DNA of 64,000 nucleotides from assembly GCA_945865365.1 (NCBI GenBank), contig CAMBDL010000004.1:35906-99905 (forward strand), read 5' to 3'. The translations under genes were made by a program, and so were the position numbers. The DNA comes from Streptomyces griseus. Its GTDB lineage: Bacteria; Actinomycetota; Actinomycetes; Nanopelagicales; Nanopelagicaceae. The notes under the pieces are model-generated. The model was not told the origin of the DNA. It was given only the letters and a program-made list of their open reading frames with translations, and did not search any database. Positions within the stretch are counted from its first letter, which is position 1, and every line of letters begins with the position of its first letter. Below are positions 9,595 to 19,359 of this stretch, in pieces.

Positions 9595-11522
9595 TGCGTA
9601 TTAGAAAGTCATACCTACTTCTAGCTTCGGTAGCCATATGGATTCTCTTGGGAAGGCTTTTGCACGGGAAAAATACCCTCCAGATAGATACGTATGAAAA
9701 CACTTCTTTCACCCGTTTTATCGGGGAAAAAGCCCTAGATCTTCGTGGAAATAGAACTGAGAGCCCAGCTTTTATTTATTTCTTTAATCCCATTCGCACT
9801 GTCATAGATGGATTTGTTCAATTTATTAGAAATCTCATCGCCGTTCCTGCGCCAAACTCGGTCATCCCAGTTATCGGTTGGCTAGGCGTAGTGGCAATCA
9901 TCGCATTTGTCGTCTTTGCCACCAGTGCGTTACGAACAGCGCTGCTATCTGTATCGCTGCTTTTAGGGTGCGGCGTACTTGGTATGTGGCAATTTACGAT
10001 GGATTCCATTGCAATGACGTTAGCGGCAGTACTGCTCTCACTATCCATTGGAATTCCACTTGGAATCTGGGCTGGTCTCTCTGATCGGGTATTAAAAATA
10101 CTGACTCCATTTTTAGATTTAGCTCAAATATTGCCCACGCTTGTCTACATGGCGCCTATCGCTCTGGTATTTATGATTGGTGCGGCATCGGCGACTATTG
10201 CAACGATGATTTATGCTATTCCAATTTGTATTCGCATAACTTCACATGCAATCAGAAACCTCAACCAGTCACCCATTGAAGCCTCAGAATCAATGGGTTC
10301 GACCCGTAAACAAACTTTGACCAAAGTTCAGATGCCGATGGCAAAACAGATGATCGTTCTTGGAATAAATCAAACAGTTATGGCTGCAGTCTCATTTGTC
10401 GTTGTCGCCGCTTTGATTGGTGCACCCGGGCTAGGCAAACCTGTGATTGATGCTTTGATCATTAGAAATGTGGGCCAAGGCTTCGTTGCCGGTTTTGCCG
10501 TGGTTTTTCTTGCAATTTTGATGGACCGAAGCACAAGCGCTGCAGCTAAACGCCAAGAATCTTTCGTTCCACCGACTGAAGCCCAGATTAAGCGTAAGCG
10601 ATTTATCTTAATGGGTGCTGCACTAGGGGCGATAATTTCTGTAGTTTTCTCACGCACAATGCTGTGGGCCGCGGTGTGGCCTAAGGAAGTTACGATTGCA
10701 CCACAAGTTGAAAAAGTTACAAATAATGCCACTGCGTGGGTATTAGATAACCTCTATATCTTCACCGTTGGATTTAAGGATCTAATTTCATATTCAATTC
10801 TTAATCCGCTAGAAACTCAACTTTCAGCCTCACCTTGGTATGTAACGGTTGCGATGATTGTTGCACTGGCTTCAATTATTGGTGGATTACGTACAGCGAT
10901 TCTTGCATTTTGTTTAGCAATGGCAATTGTTCTCTCAGGGCTTTGGTATGAAGCCATGCTTACCTTGACCCAAACTATTGTCGGTTGTTTATTGACAATG
11001 GTGATTGGAATTGCACTAGGTATTTGGACGGGGCGAAGTGATCGTGCAGAAAGAGTTTTACGGCCATTTCTAGATGCTGGTCAGACTCTTCCAGCCTTTG
11101 TTTACTTAGTCCCAATGCTGGGATTATTTGGGCCAACAAGATTTACCGCTATTGCTACGGGTATCGTGTATGCGATTCCAGTAGTTGTAAAGATTGTTTG
11201 TGAGGGTATTCGCGCAGTTCCACACTCACTTATCGAAGCCGCAACTGCAGCAGGTTCAACCACGCGTCAGATTATTACGAAAGTTCAATTACCTGCAGCC
11301 AAGAAAACAATTCTGCTGGCGACCAACCAAGGTCTCATCTATGTATTAGCTGTCGTTGTAATTGGTGGTTTTGTGGGTGCTGGTGGCCTTGGATATTTGG
11401 TCATCGTAGGAAACTCAAAGCCCGAGCTGCAAGGAAAGGGGCTCATCGCTGGAGCGGCGATTTTGCTACTTGGTGTTATTTTCGACCGAATTATGCAAGC
11501 CGGGGCCAAGCGTTCGGGATAA
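9594..11522 (+). CDS. proW: Glycine betaine/proline ABC transporter permease, two fused ProW-like modules
   Basis: Two similar permease cores: GIPLGIWAGLSDR...ASESMGSTRKQTLTKVQMP and GIALGIWTGRSDR...AATAAGSTTRQIITKVQLP. Confidence 0.9.
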   Translation: MRIRKSYLLLASVAIWILLGRLLHGKNTLQIDTYENTSFTRFIGEKALDLRGNRTESPAFIYFFNPIRTVIDGFVQFIRNLIAVPAPNSVIPVIGWLGVVAIIAFVVFATSALRTALLSVSLLLGCGVLGMWQFTMDSIAMTLAAVLLSLSIGIPLGIWAGLSDRVLKILTPFLDLAQILPTLVYMAPIALVFMIGAASATIATMIYAIPICIRITSHAIRNLNQSPIEASESMGSTRKQTLTKVQMPMAKQMIVLGINQTVMAAVSFVVVAALIGAPGLGKPVIDALIIRNVGQGFVAGFAVVFLAILMDRSTSAAAKRQESFVPPTEAQIKRKRFILMGAALGAIISVVFSRTMLWAAVWPKEVTIAPQVEKVTNNATAWVLDNLYIFTVGFKDLISYSILNPLETQLSASPWYVTVAMIVALASIIGGLRTAILAFCLAMAIVLSGLWYEAMLTLTQTIVGCLLTMVIGIALGIWTGRSDRAERVLRPFLDAGQTLPAFVYLVPMLGLFGPTRFTAIATGIVYAIPVVVKIVCEGIRAVPHSLIEAATAAGSTTRQIITKVQLPAAKKTILLATNQGLIYVLAVVVIGGFVGAGGLGYLVIVGNSKPELQGKGLIAGAAILLLGVIFDRIMQAGAKRSG

Positions 11523-11608
11523 ATAGTCGAATTAGCGCCTACAAGTACTAGTTTTAGCCCGATTCCCGCTCTAGGCTAAGGCAAAACTTACACTCTTTAG
11601 GAGGGTTA

Positions 11609-12571
11609 ATGAACTCACTATTTAATCGCCGTTCAGCGCTCGTTACCGTCGTGATTGCAGCAGCACTAGTTCTATCTGGCTGCAGCAAGGGCGTTAATGA
11701 TTCTGCAGGCGGGGCATCAGGAGATTGCGGTTCATGGTCAATTGCCATGCACGCATGGGGTGGTTACACAGCATCTGCACAAGTAGTCGCTGAAATTGCT
11801 AAGAAAGAATTAGGTTGCACAATCACACAGACAACTCTGGATGAAGGTCCAACTACATATGATGCAATGGAAGCTGGAACAATCGATGTAATAATCGAAG
11901 ATTGGGGCGGCGGACGTTGGTCAGAATGGGTAGATCGCGGCGCTGTCTTTGAAGCAGGAGAAAACGGCAACGTTGGATTAATCGGTATGTATGTTGCTCC
12001 ATGGATGGCTGCAAAGTATCCAGACATTACAGACTCAAAGAATCTAAATAAGTACGCAGATCTATTTAAGACTGCAGACTCAGGTGGCAAGGGCGCATGG
12101 TTTGAAGGCCCAGCTGGTTACACAACAATCGGTGAAAAAATGGTTTCAGCCAATAATTTGAACTTTAAAGTTATCTTCTCAGGTTCAGAGGCTGCATTAG
12201 TTGATGGCTTTACAAAAGCCGAAGCTAATAAGACCGCATTCATTGGTTATGCATGGCAACCATGGACTCTCTTTGCAAAGATTCCTAACCTTGAATCAGG
12301 TCATGTTAAATTCCCTGCAAATGATTGGTCTGATGCCGCAACAGCAAGCGGTCTCACTGATTACCCATCAACTCCACTCATTAAGTTAATTTCTAAGAAA
12401 CTCAATGATGCAAATGATCCATTTACTTCACTGGTTAATAACTTCAAGTGGACAAATGATGATCAAAATGGTGTAGCTGCCGATCTTGAAGGCGGAATGA
12501 CTGCAGAAGAGGCGGCCCAGAAATGGATCGATGCTCATGCTGACATTGTTGCTACCTGGCTTGGTAAGTAA
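11609..12571 (+). CDS. proX: Glycine betaine ABC transporter substrate-binding lipoprotein (ProX/OpuAC type)
   Basis: Lipoprotein signal (LVLSGCS), OpuAC-like SWSIAMHAWGGYTASAQVVAEIA...; follows the permease and has an AGGAGG RBS. Confidence 0.9.
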   Translation: MNSLFNRRSALVTVVIAAALVLSGCSKGVNDSAGGASGDCGSWSIAMHAWGGYTASAQVVAEIAKKELGCTITQTTLDEGPTTYDAMEAGTIDVIIEDWGGGRWSEWVDRGAVFEAGENGNVGLIGMYVAPWMAAKYPDITDSKNLNKYADLFKTADSGGKGAWFEGPAGYTTIGEKMVSANNLNFKVIFSGSEAALVDGFTKAEANKTAFIGYAWQPWTLFAKIPNLESGHVKFPANDWSDAATASGLTDYPSTPLIKLISKKLNDANDPFTSLVNNFKWTNDDQNGVAADLEGGMTAEEAAQKWIDAHADIVATWLGK

Positions 12572-12587
12572 CTAATAATCTATAGAG

Positions 12588-12635
12588 CAAGGCCTCTACT
12601 TGGTGAAAAATCATCGAGTAGAGGCCTTGTTTTAT
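12588..12635 (+). terminator. Rho-independent terminator after proX
   Basis: CAAGGCCTCTACT / AGTAGAGGCCTTG perfect 13-bp stem followed by TTTTATT. Confidence 0.85.
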
Positions 12636-12651
12636 TAGTACAGTTAGCCAT

Positions 12652-14298
12652 ATGAGCGAGCACTACGACTACATCATTGTTGGTGGTGGCTCGGCAGGCT
12701 GCGCCCTAGCCAATCGCTTAAGTGAAGATCCCAACCATAAAACCTTGGTCCTTGAGGCTGGTCGGCGTGACTATAAGTGGGATGTATTTATCCATATGCC
12801 GGCAGCGTTAGCTTTTCCAATTGGTAACAAACACTACGACTGGATGTATGAGTCTGAGCCAGAACCATTTATGAATAACCGTCGCATCTATCATGCACGT
12901 GGCAAGGTTTTAGGTGGCTCATCATCTATAAATGGGCAAATTTGGCAACGTGGTAATCCTTTAGATTATGAACGTTGGTCCCACGATGCTGGAATGAGTA
13001 GTTGGGACTACGCGCACTGTCTGCCGTACTTTAAAAAGATGGAAAACTGTTTAGCCGATCAAAGCAATACTTTTCGTGGCACCAGTGGCCCACTCAAATT
13101 AGAGCGCGGAGCCGTGAAAGGTCCGCTCTTTGCCGCATTCTTTAAAGCAACAGAGCAAGCCGGTTATCCACGTACTGATGATGTCAATGGTTATCGTCAA
13201 GAGGGATTTGCAGCCTTTGATCGCAACGTCTATCGAGGACGTCGCCTAAGTGCCGCACGCGCATATCTCTATCCCATAATGAAGCGCGCTAACTTAACAA
13301 TCAAGTTACGCGCACATGTGACAAAGGTTTTATTTGAGGGTACAACTGCTACAGGTGTTGAAGTAATGATTAAGGGAAAGAAGCATGTTTTTACATCGCG
13401 TGAAGTGATTTTATGTGGAGGGGCTATAAATACTCCCCAAATTCTACAACTCTCTGGCATTGGAAATGAAAAGGATTTAGCGCCACTTGGGATAAAAATG
13501 GTGCATCATTTACCCGGAGTCGGTGCTAACTTGCAAGATCACCTTGAAGTCTACGTTCAGTACAAATGCAAGCTGCCAGTAACCCAACAACCGATTACTC
13601 AGTTCTGGCGCCGCCCATTTATTGGTGCAGCATGGCTGTTCTTTCGCAAAGGCCCAGGTGCAACAAATCAATTTGAGGCAGGGGGCTTTACGCGCAGCAA
13701 TAACGATGTGGCCTACCCAAATTTGATGTTTCACTTTCTACCGCTTGCCATTCGTTATGACGGAACGGGGGATACGCGTGGGCACGGTTATCAAGTCCAC
13801 GTAGGTCCTATGTATTCAGATTCCCGCGGCCGGCTCACAATTAAGAGCGTCGATCCACGGGAAAAGCCTGCGATTTTGTTTAATTATTTATCTACAGATG
13901 AAGATCGCCGTGAGTGGGTTGAAGCGGTTAAAACTGCGCGAAATATTCTGACTCAGCCCGCAATGAATGATTTCAACGCAGGCGAATCATCTCCTGGTGC
14001 ATCGGTATCAACAGACGCTGAGATTTTAGAGTGGGTGCGCAAAGACGCCGAGACTGCTTTGCATCCTTCTTGCACCGCCAAGATGGGTACAGATGCAATG
14101 TCGGTTGTGGATCCAGAAACCATGAAAGTTCATGGAGTTAGCGGTTTGCGAGTATGCGATGCATCAGTATTTCCATATGTGACTAACGGCAATATCTATG
14201 CACCTGTAATGATGGTGGCAGAAAAGGCAGCGGATTTAATTCTAGGAAAATCACCACTACCTGCAGAAAAAATTGAGTTCTATCGCCATGCCAAGTAA
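12652..14298 (+). CDS. betA: Choline dehydrogenase (GMC oxidoreductase)
   Basis: [24 protein letters not shown] motif, [31 protein letters not shown]..., [28 protein letters not shown]. Confidence 0.93.
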   Translation: MSEHYDYIIVGGGSAGCALANRLSEDPNHKTLVLEAGRRDYKWDVFIHMPAALAFPIGNKHYDWMYESEPEPFMNNRRIYHARGKVLGGSSSINGQIWQRGNPLDYERWSHDAGMSSWDYAHCLPYFKKMENCLADQSNTFRGTSGPLKLERGAVKGPLFAAFFKATEQAGYPRTDDVNGYRQEGFAAFDRNVYRGRRLSAARAYLYPIMKRANLTIKLRAHVTKVLFEGTTATGVEVMIKGKKHVFTSREVILCGGAINTPQILQLSGIGNEKDLAPLGIKMVHHLPGVGANLQDHLEVYVQYKCKLPVTQQPITQFWRRPFIGAAWLFFRKGPGATNQFEAGGFTRSNNDVAYPNLMFHFLPLAIRYDGTGDTRGHGYQVHVGPMYSDSRGRLTIKSVDPREKPAILFNYLSTDEDRREWVEAVKTARNILTQPAMNDFNAGESSPGASVSTDAEILEWVRKDAETALHPSCTAKMGTDAMSVVDPETMKVHGVSGLRVCDASVFPYVTNGNIYAPVMMVAEKAADLILGKSPLPAEKIEFYRHAK

Positions 14299-15139
14299 CG
14301 AACTGACACCTTCTGCAATAGCTAAAGTGAAAGTACAGAAGACCGATTCAGATACACCGAGTTCGGATTCAGTAGTTGTAGAGGAGCCCCTTGAAATTCG
14401 CATTAAACGCGGTGGAAAAGATGAGCAGCTCGGAATAACTATGCGTACACCGGGTAATGATTTAGAGCTAGCTGCAGGATTCTTGTGGGGTGAGGGTTTT
14501 CTTCAAAACCCTAATGAATTAATAAGTGTAAAAGTCTGTGGAGATAAAGAGCTCTCGGCCCGCCAACGCGCCAATGTTGTTATCGCAGAGGTAACTGAAA
14601 ACTCTCAAGGCTCGGTACGAATCCTGGAACGCCGCTTCACAATAACAGCAGCTTGTGGCGTGTGCGGATCTACCAACATTGCTGATTTACATAAGCGTGG
14701 AGTAACTAAAGTTTCACACACGACACATACCGTTCAAGAACTTGCCGCGATGGTCTCACTTCTAGATGGCCGCCAACGTATCTTTGAGAAGACCGGAGGG
14801 CTTCACGCTGCAGCACTTGTTAATCCAGATGGAGTTGCAGTGTGGGTTCGCGAGGATGTTGGGCGCCATAACGCCGTCGATAAGGTAATTGGTGCAGGAC
14901 TCATGGCCGGTGTAATTCCCATGGCCAACTGGACATTAATTGTCTCAGGGCGCATTGGTTATGAACTTGTTCAGAAAGCTATCTGCGCCAGGGTTTCAGC
15001 CATCGTTGGGGTGAGTGCACCGTCGTCACTAGCTGTTGATTTAGCGGCTGAGTTTGGCTTAACTCTCTTAGCCTTTGCCCGCGGTGGAGTAGCAAAGCAT
15101 TACTTACCAAACCATAATATTTCCGAAAGTCAGGTGTGA
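14288..15139 (+). CDS. fdhD: Formate dehydrogenase accessory sulfurtransferase FdhD
   Basis: [17 protein letters not shown] (CxxC motif), [30 protein letters not shown]. Confidence 0.93.
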   Translation: MPSNELTPSAIAKVKVQKTDSDTPSSDSVVVEEPLEIRIKRGGKDEQLGITMRTPGNDLELAAGFLWGEGFLQNPNELISVKVCGDKELSARQRANVVIAEVTENSQGSVRILERRFTITAACGVCGSTNIADLHKRGVTKVSHTTHTVQELAAMVSLLDGRQRIFEKTGGLHAAALVNPDGVAVWVREDVGRHNAVDKVIGAGLMAGVIPMANWTLIVSGRIGYELVQKAICARVSAIVGVSAPSSLAVDLAAEFGLTLLAFARGGVAKHYLPNHNISESQV

Positions 15140-15140
15140 G

Positions 15141-17033
15141 ATGAGCGCATTCAATCACCCACTCGATCCGCTGAGTTATGCCGAACAAGAGTTAATCGTT
15201 GCTCATGCCCGATCTGCGTGGAAACTAGAAGAACACCACCTCTTTGCAATGCTTCAACTGCATGAACCAACCAAGGCGCAGTTAGCTTCGGGGACAAAGC
15301 TTGATCGCACAGCGCGTGTAACTATGTGGGATCGCAAAAAAGCGATTGTAACTGAAGGTTTGATTACTACTGAAGGTATTGCTAAAGAATATAAAGAAAT
15401 CCCTGGCGCTAAATCTCCCGTCAGCGTTATTGAATCTGCGATTGCCCTTGCAGTTGTTGCGAAAGATAAGTCGGTTATTGAGGCACTTGCTCGTCGCGGT
15501 ATCGATGACATAAGTACTGTGCATATGGAGACATGGCCAATCGGAGCCCAGATTCCTAAACACTTAGATGATGGCCGCCGACTTATCTGGACACCGATGT
15601 GGCATCAACCAACTCCAGATGCAAACTTTTACGCACACCCTATTCATGGCCTGCATGCAATTGTTGATATCGATGCAGAGGAAGTGGTTGGATTAGAAGA
15701 TAACGGCGACGTTCCTATCCCACAAACTCCTGGGCCATATCGAGAATCCCAGACTGGCGCACATATAAAACTTAAAGAGTTAATGATTCATCAGCCTGAT
15801 GGCGCATCCTTTGACGTTGAAGGATGGAGTATTAAATGGGAGCGATGGTCATTTCGCATCGGCTTTGATCAACGTGAAGGCTTAGTAATTCATGACGTGC
15901 ATTTCAATGATGAGGGCACTGCGCGAAAGATCGCCCATCGCTTATCAATCGCAGAGTTAGTTATTCCATACGGTGATCCGGCACAAGGGGCATATCGCAA
16001 AAATGCCTTCGATACAGGTGAATTTGGCTTAGGAAACTTCACGAATTCACTCACTTTAGGCTGTGATTGCCTAGGTGAGATTGTTTATCTCGATGCAGCA
16101 GTAACTGAAGGCGATGGCCGAGTTCGAACAATTAAGAATGCAATCTGTATGCATGAAGAAGACTTTGGAATTCTGTGGAAGCACGTGGATGTAGATGGGC
16201 ATACCGAAGTTCGCCGTGGTCGTAGATTTGTTGCTTCATCAATTGTTACGGTCAATAACTATGAATATGGTTATTTCTGGTACTTCTACCAAGATGGATC
16301 AATTGAATTTGAAGCAAAGTTAACTGGAATTGTTCTGACCTTGGCCGATACGCCAGGTAAGGACCATCCATCGGCAACTGAAATAGAGCCTGGTCTATGG
16401 GCGCCTTATCATCAGCATATTTTGTGTGCCCGTATGGATATGGATATTGATGGCACCGATAACAGTGTTGTTGAAGTCGAGTCATTTGCCCATCCAATTG
16501 GCGAGAAGAATCCTTATGGTGGGGCCTATGAAACTCGCGAAACTATATTAAGTAGTGAGAAAAAAGCTCAACGTTTAATCGATCCTTTGAAGAGCCGCTT
16601 CTGGAAAATTGTCAATCCACAACGAAAGAATCATGTGGGAAATAGCGTGGGTTACAAGTTAATTCCCGGACATACTACTTTTCCTTTAGCTCATGAAGAG
16701 TCAATACTAGGTATGCGCGCAGGGTTTATGTACAAGCACCTATGGGTTACACCTCATACTGAAAGTGAGCGTTACCCAGCAGGTGACTATCCATTCCAGC
16801 ATGAAGGCGGCGCTGGACTTCCAGAATGGACCAAGGGCGATCGTTCTACCGAAAATACAGATGTAGTTCTTTGGCATGTCTTTGGAACTAATCACATTCC
16901 ACGCACCGAAGATTGGCCGGTTATGCCGGTTGAACGCACAGGTTTTCATTTAAAACCATCGGGATTCTTTAGACGCAGCCCGGCTATGGATGTTGCATCA
17001 TCTGAGGCTGTAGAAACTAGTTGCGATTGTTAA
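15141..17033 (+). CDS. Copper-containing primary amine oxidase (topaquinone type)
   Basis: TPQ precursor motif VNNYEYGYFWYFYQDGSIEFEAKLTG; copper His motif QHILCARMDMDIDG; conserved C-terminal W..GTNHIPRTEDWPVMP. Confidence 0.93.
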   Translation: MSAFNHPLDPLSYAEQELIVAHARSAWKLEEHHLFAMLQLHEPTKAQLASGTKLDRTARVTMWDRKKAIVTEGLITTEGIAKEYKEIPGAKSPVSVIESAIALAVVAKDKSVIEALARRGIDDISTVHMETWPIGAQIPKHLDDGRRLIWTPMWHQPTPDANFYAHPIHGLHAIVDIDAEEVVGLEDNGDVPIPQTPGPYRESQTGAHIKLKELMIHQPDGASFDVEGWSIKWERWSFRIGFDQREGLVIHDVHFNDEGTARKIAHRLSIAELVIPYGDPAQGAYRKNAFDTGEFGLGNFTNSLTLGCDCLGEIVYLDAAVTEGDGRVRTIKNAICMHEEDFGILWKHVDVDGHTEVRRGRRFVASSIVTVNNYEYGYFWYFYQDGSIEFEAKLTGIVLTLADTPGKDHPSATEIEPGLWAPYHQHILCARMDMDIDGTDNSVVEVESFAHPIGEKNPYGGAYETRETILSSEKKAQRLIDPLKSRFWKIVNPQRKNHVGNSVGYKLIPGHTTFPLAHEESILGMRAGFMYKHLWVTPHTESERYPAGDYPFQHEGGAGLPEWTKGDRSTENTDVVLWHVFGTNHIPRTEDWPVMPVERTGFHLKPSGFFRRSPAMDVASSEAVETSCDC

Positions 17034-18514
17034 AAGTACGAGCGTTCTTAAAGGCTGCGCACTTTGGCCCCACAATGCTGATTACTGCAATCTCATTCTT
17101 TCTTGCAACCCGCTTATGGTGGGAAGGCCCAGCATATGTAATCGCATTCACTGTTTTCTTAGGCCAACTGTTAATTGGTTGGAGCAATGATATTTATGAT
17201 TATGCAGATGATGTAAAGCATGATCGGCTAAATAAACCCTTAGTTGCCGGCAGTATTTCAGTGCAAAAACTTCGTACTGCCACATTTATTCTCTTGCCGA
17301 TTGCAGTTATCGCTAATCTAATAGGGCCACTGGGAATAAAAGGCGGCTCTGTTTATTTACTTGGGGTTGGCTGCGGAATCGCCTATAACTTCTACTTCAA
17401 GTTCTCCCCACTTTCGCCTTTGCCGTATGCAGTGGCGTGTGCAGCGTTGCCCGCCTCAATTTTCTACGCTACTGATCGCACACCGACATTAGCGGTATTG
17501 GCAGTTGGCTCAATGCTAGGTGTGGCGTTTCATTTTCTTAATGTACTGAAAGATTTATCTCAAGACAGGGCGAGCCAGATCGGTGGCCTTCCACAGCGCC
17601 TGGGTAAAAACACTTCTTCAGTGATAGCTCTAGTTCTAGCTATTGCTTCGGTACTAGTTTTTACTACTGGCCAAGTAGGTCAGAGCCTAACTTCACAGGA
17701 AGGGATTAATCTTCTAACATCGTCTACTTTCACAGTCGGTGGAGATAGACCTACTTTCGTAACCGTGCCAACAGGCTACTCACATAGCAGCCCGGCACCA
17801 TTAATCATTGATTTACATGGATACATGAGTAACAGCCTTGCCCACGAAAGATTCGCCATGATGGATTCGGCTGCACACAAGCGTGGCGTTATTTATGCCG
17901 CCGCCGATGGATTGAAAGATTCGCAGGGGTATCAATTCTGGAATGCATCTAAGGCCTGCTGTAATTTCAATAATAATCCAGTTGATGACGCAGCCTTTAT
18001 TCAGTCTCTTATTGATGAGATCTCTAGCAAGTTCTCAGTCGATCCCAAGCGCATCTATGTCTTCGGCCATTCAAATGGGCATTTCATGACTTATGCATTT
18101 GCCTGCACATATCCGCACACTGTTGCAGCTATCGCAGGATTAGCCGGAGCCATGGATGTTGATTCTGAGTCTTGTGGTGCTACTTCGCCCGTGAACGTTT
18201 TGCACATTCATGGAACTAGTGATGAAGTGATTACGTACGAGGGTGGATCAATAGTGAGTAATTTTTATACAAGCGCCAAGCAGAGCGCTCAGCGGTGGTC
18301 TGATATTGATAAGTGTTCTTTACCTGCAGTTACAGGTGAAGCATTTGATTTAGTGACATCTCTTGAAGGGGCCGAAACTGTTCCTTCAATTTATTCCTGC
18401 CCTCAATCAACTGTAGAGTTATGGAGTATTAATGGGGGAGCACATGGCCCAGTCATGGATTCTAGCTTCGGCTTGAAGGTAATGGATTGGTTACTCGCAC
18501 ACCCTAAGAAGTAA
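17021..18514 (+). CDS. Fusion protein: UbiA-type prenyltransferase (N-terminal) and PHB-depolymerase/feruloyl-esterase-like hydrolase (C-terminal)
   Basis: UbiA motifs NDIYDYADDVKHDRLNKP and LKDLSQDRASQIGG; then LIIDLHGYMSN...GHSNG...HIHGTSDEVITYEGG alpha/beta-hydrolase motifs. TTG start. Confidence 0.8.
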   Translation: MRLLKVRAFLKAAHFGPTMLITAISFFLATRLWWEGPAYVIAFTVFLGQLLIGWSNDIYDYADDVKHDRLNKPLVAGSISVQKLRTATFILLPIAVIANLIGPLGIKGGSVYLLGVGCGIAYNFYFKFSPLSPLPYAVACAALPASIFYATDRTPTLAVLAVGSMLGVAFHFLNVLKDLSQDRASQIGGLPQRLGKNTSSVIALVLAIASVLVFTTGQVGQSLTSQEGINLLTSSTFTVGGDRPTFVTVPTGYSHSSPAPLIIDLHGYMSNSLAHERFAMMDSAAHKRGVIYAAADGLKDSQGYQFWNASKACCNFNNNPVDDAAFIQSLIDEISSKFSVDPKRIYVFGHSNGHFMTYAFACTYPHTVAAIAGLAGAMDVDSESCGATSPVNVLHIHGTSDEVITYEGGSIVSNFYTSAKQSAQRWSDIDKCSLPAVTGEAFDLVTSLEGAETVPSIYSCPQSTVELWSINGGAHGPVMDSSFGLKVMDWLLAHPKK

Positions 18515-19313
18515 CAGTCAGTTGAATTTCAAATACATCACTGCCGTGAGTTACATGCAGAGTAGTAGTGCCAACCTTGAGTGCCTTTACCGCAGGATTG
18601 GTTGTGTATGTTCCTTGATCTCCACCAGGTATAAATACAGCGATATCCATATCTACTAAGGTCACACTCCACTTGTCTGGATCAGTAACGGTAAAGACCA
18701 CTGAATTTCCAAGGCGTACTGATACTTCTGAAGTCATCGCCGGATCGATCATCACTGGGGGTAGAGCTTGTGGCATCTTGCCGCTGGCAGTAACAGTCTT
18801 AAGAGACTTTGCGACTGTCAACAACTGCGCATATGTAATCCCGCCAATGGCCTGCACCTGAATCTCAGTTCGCTTTAAATTCTTTGCAGCTTTATTGGTA
18901 AAGATTAAGTAGCCACCCAGGCGTCCAATATCTTCAGTTCCGCACCTTTTATAAGAAGCAGGTTTGCTCGGATCACAGTAGACATATAACTTTGCCTTGA
19001 CGCCATTTATTGGCAGTGTTTTCAGGTACTTCGACAAACCAGGGTCAGAGCATTTAACTCCCGCCATTGTCTGCATAATCTCTAAGTAACGTTTAGTACC
19101 GCCGTACTTAACATAAATCCACTGCTCGCTGCCCATGCCGCAAGTAATCAGTTGGAACTTACTGGCTGTTAAACCCAATGTATAACTTGGCTTATAGACC
19201 GTATAAGTAACTCCAGTTTGAGCATTAGAGAACTTATCGCCTGAGCCCATGGCAATTGCCGTTAACGGAGAAAGAAATATTGCACAGAGGGCTGCAGCAA
19301 TGGCTTTTCTCAT
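18504..19313 (-). CDS. Secreted protein of unknown function with signal peptide
   Basis: Start at MRKAIAAALCAIFLSPLTAIA (19313) gives a clean signal peptide; several paired Cys; C-terminal beta-rich, chagasin-like-looking domain (weak). Confidence 0.7.
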   Translation of the reverse strand: MRKAIAAALCAIFLSPLTAIAMGSGDKFSNAQTGVTYTVYKPSYTLGLTASKFQLITCGMGSEQWIYVKYGGTKRYLEIMQTMAGVKCSDPGLSKYLKTLPINGVKAKLYVYCDPSKPASYKRCGTEDIGRLGGYLIFTNKAAKNLKRTEIQVQAIGGITYAQLLTVAKSLKTVTASGKMPQALPPVMIDPAMTSEVSVRLGNSVVFTVTDPDKWSVTLVDMDIAVFIPGGDQGTYTTNPAVKALKVGTTTLHVTHGSDVFEIQLTVTS

Positions 19314-19359
19314 GCCCACATCATAACTGAGGCGCACAGATAGGTAGACTCCATGCATT

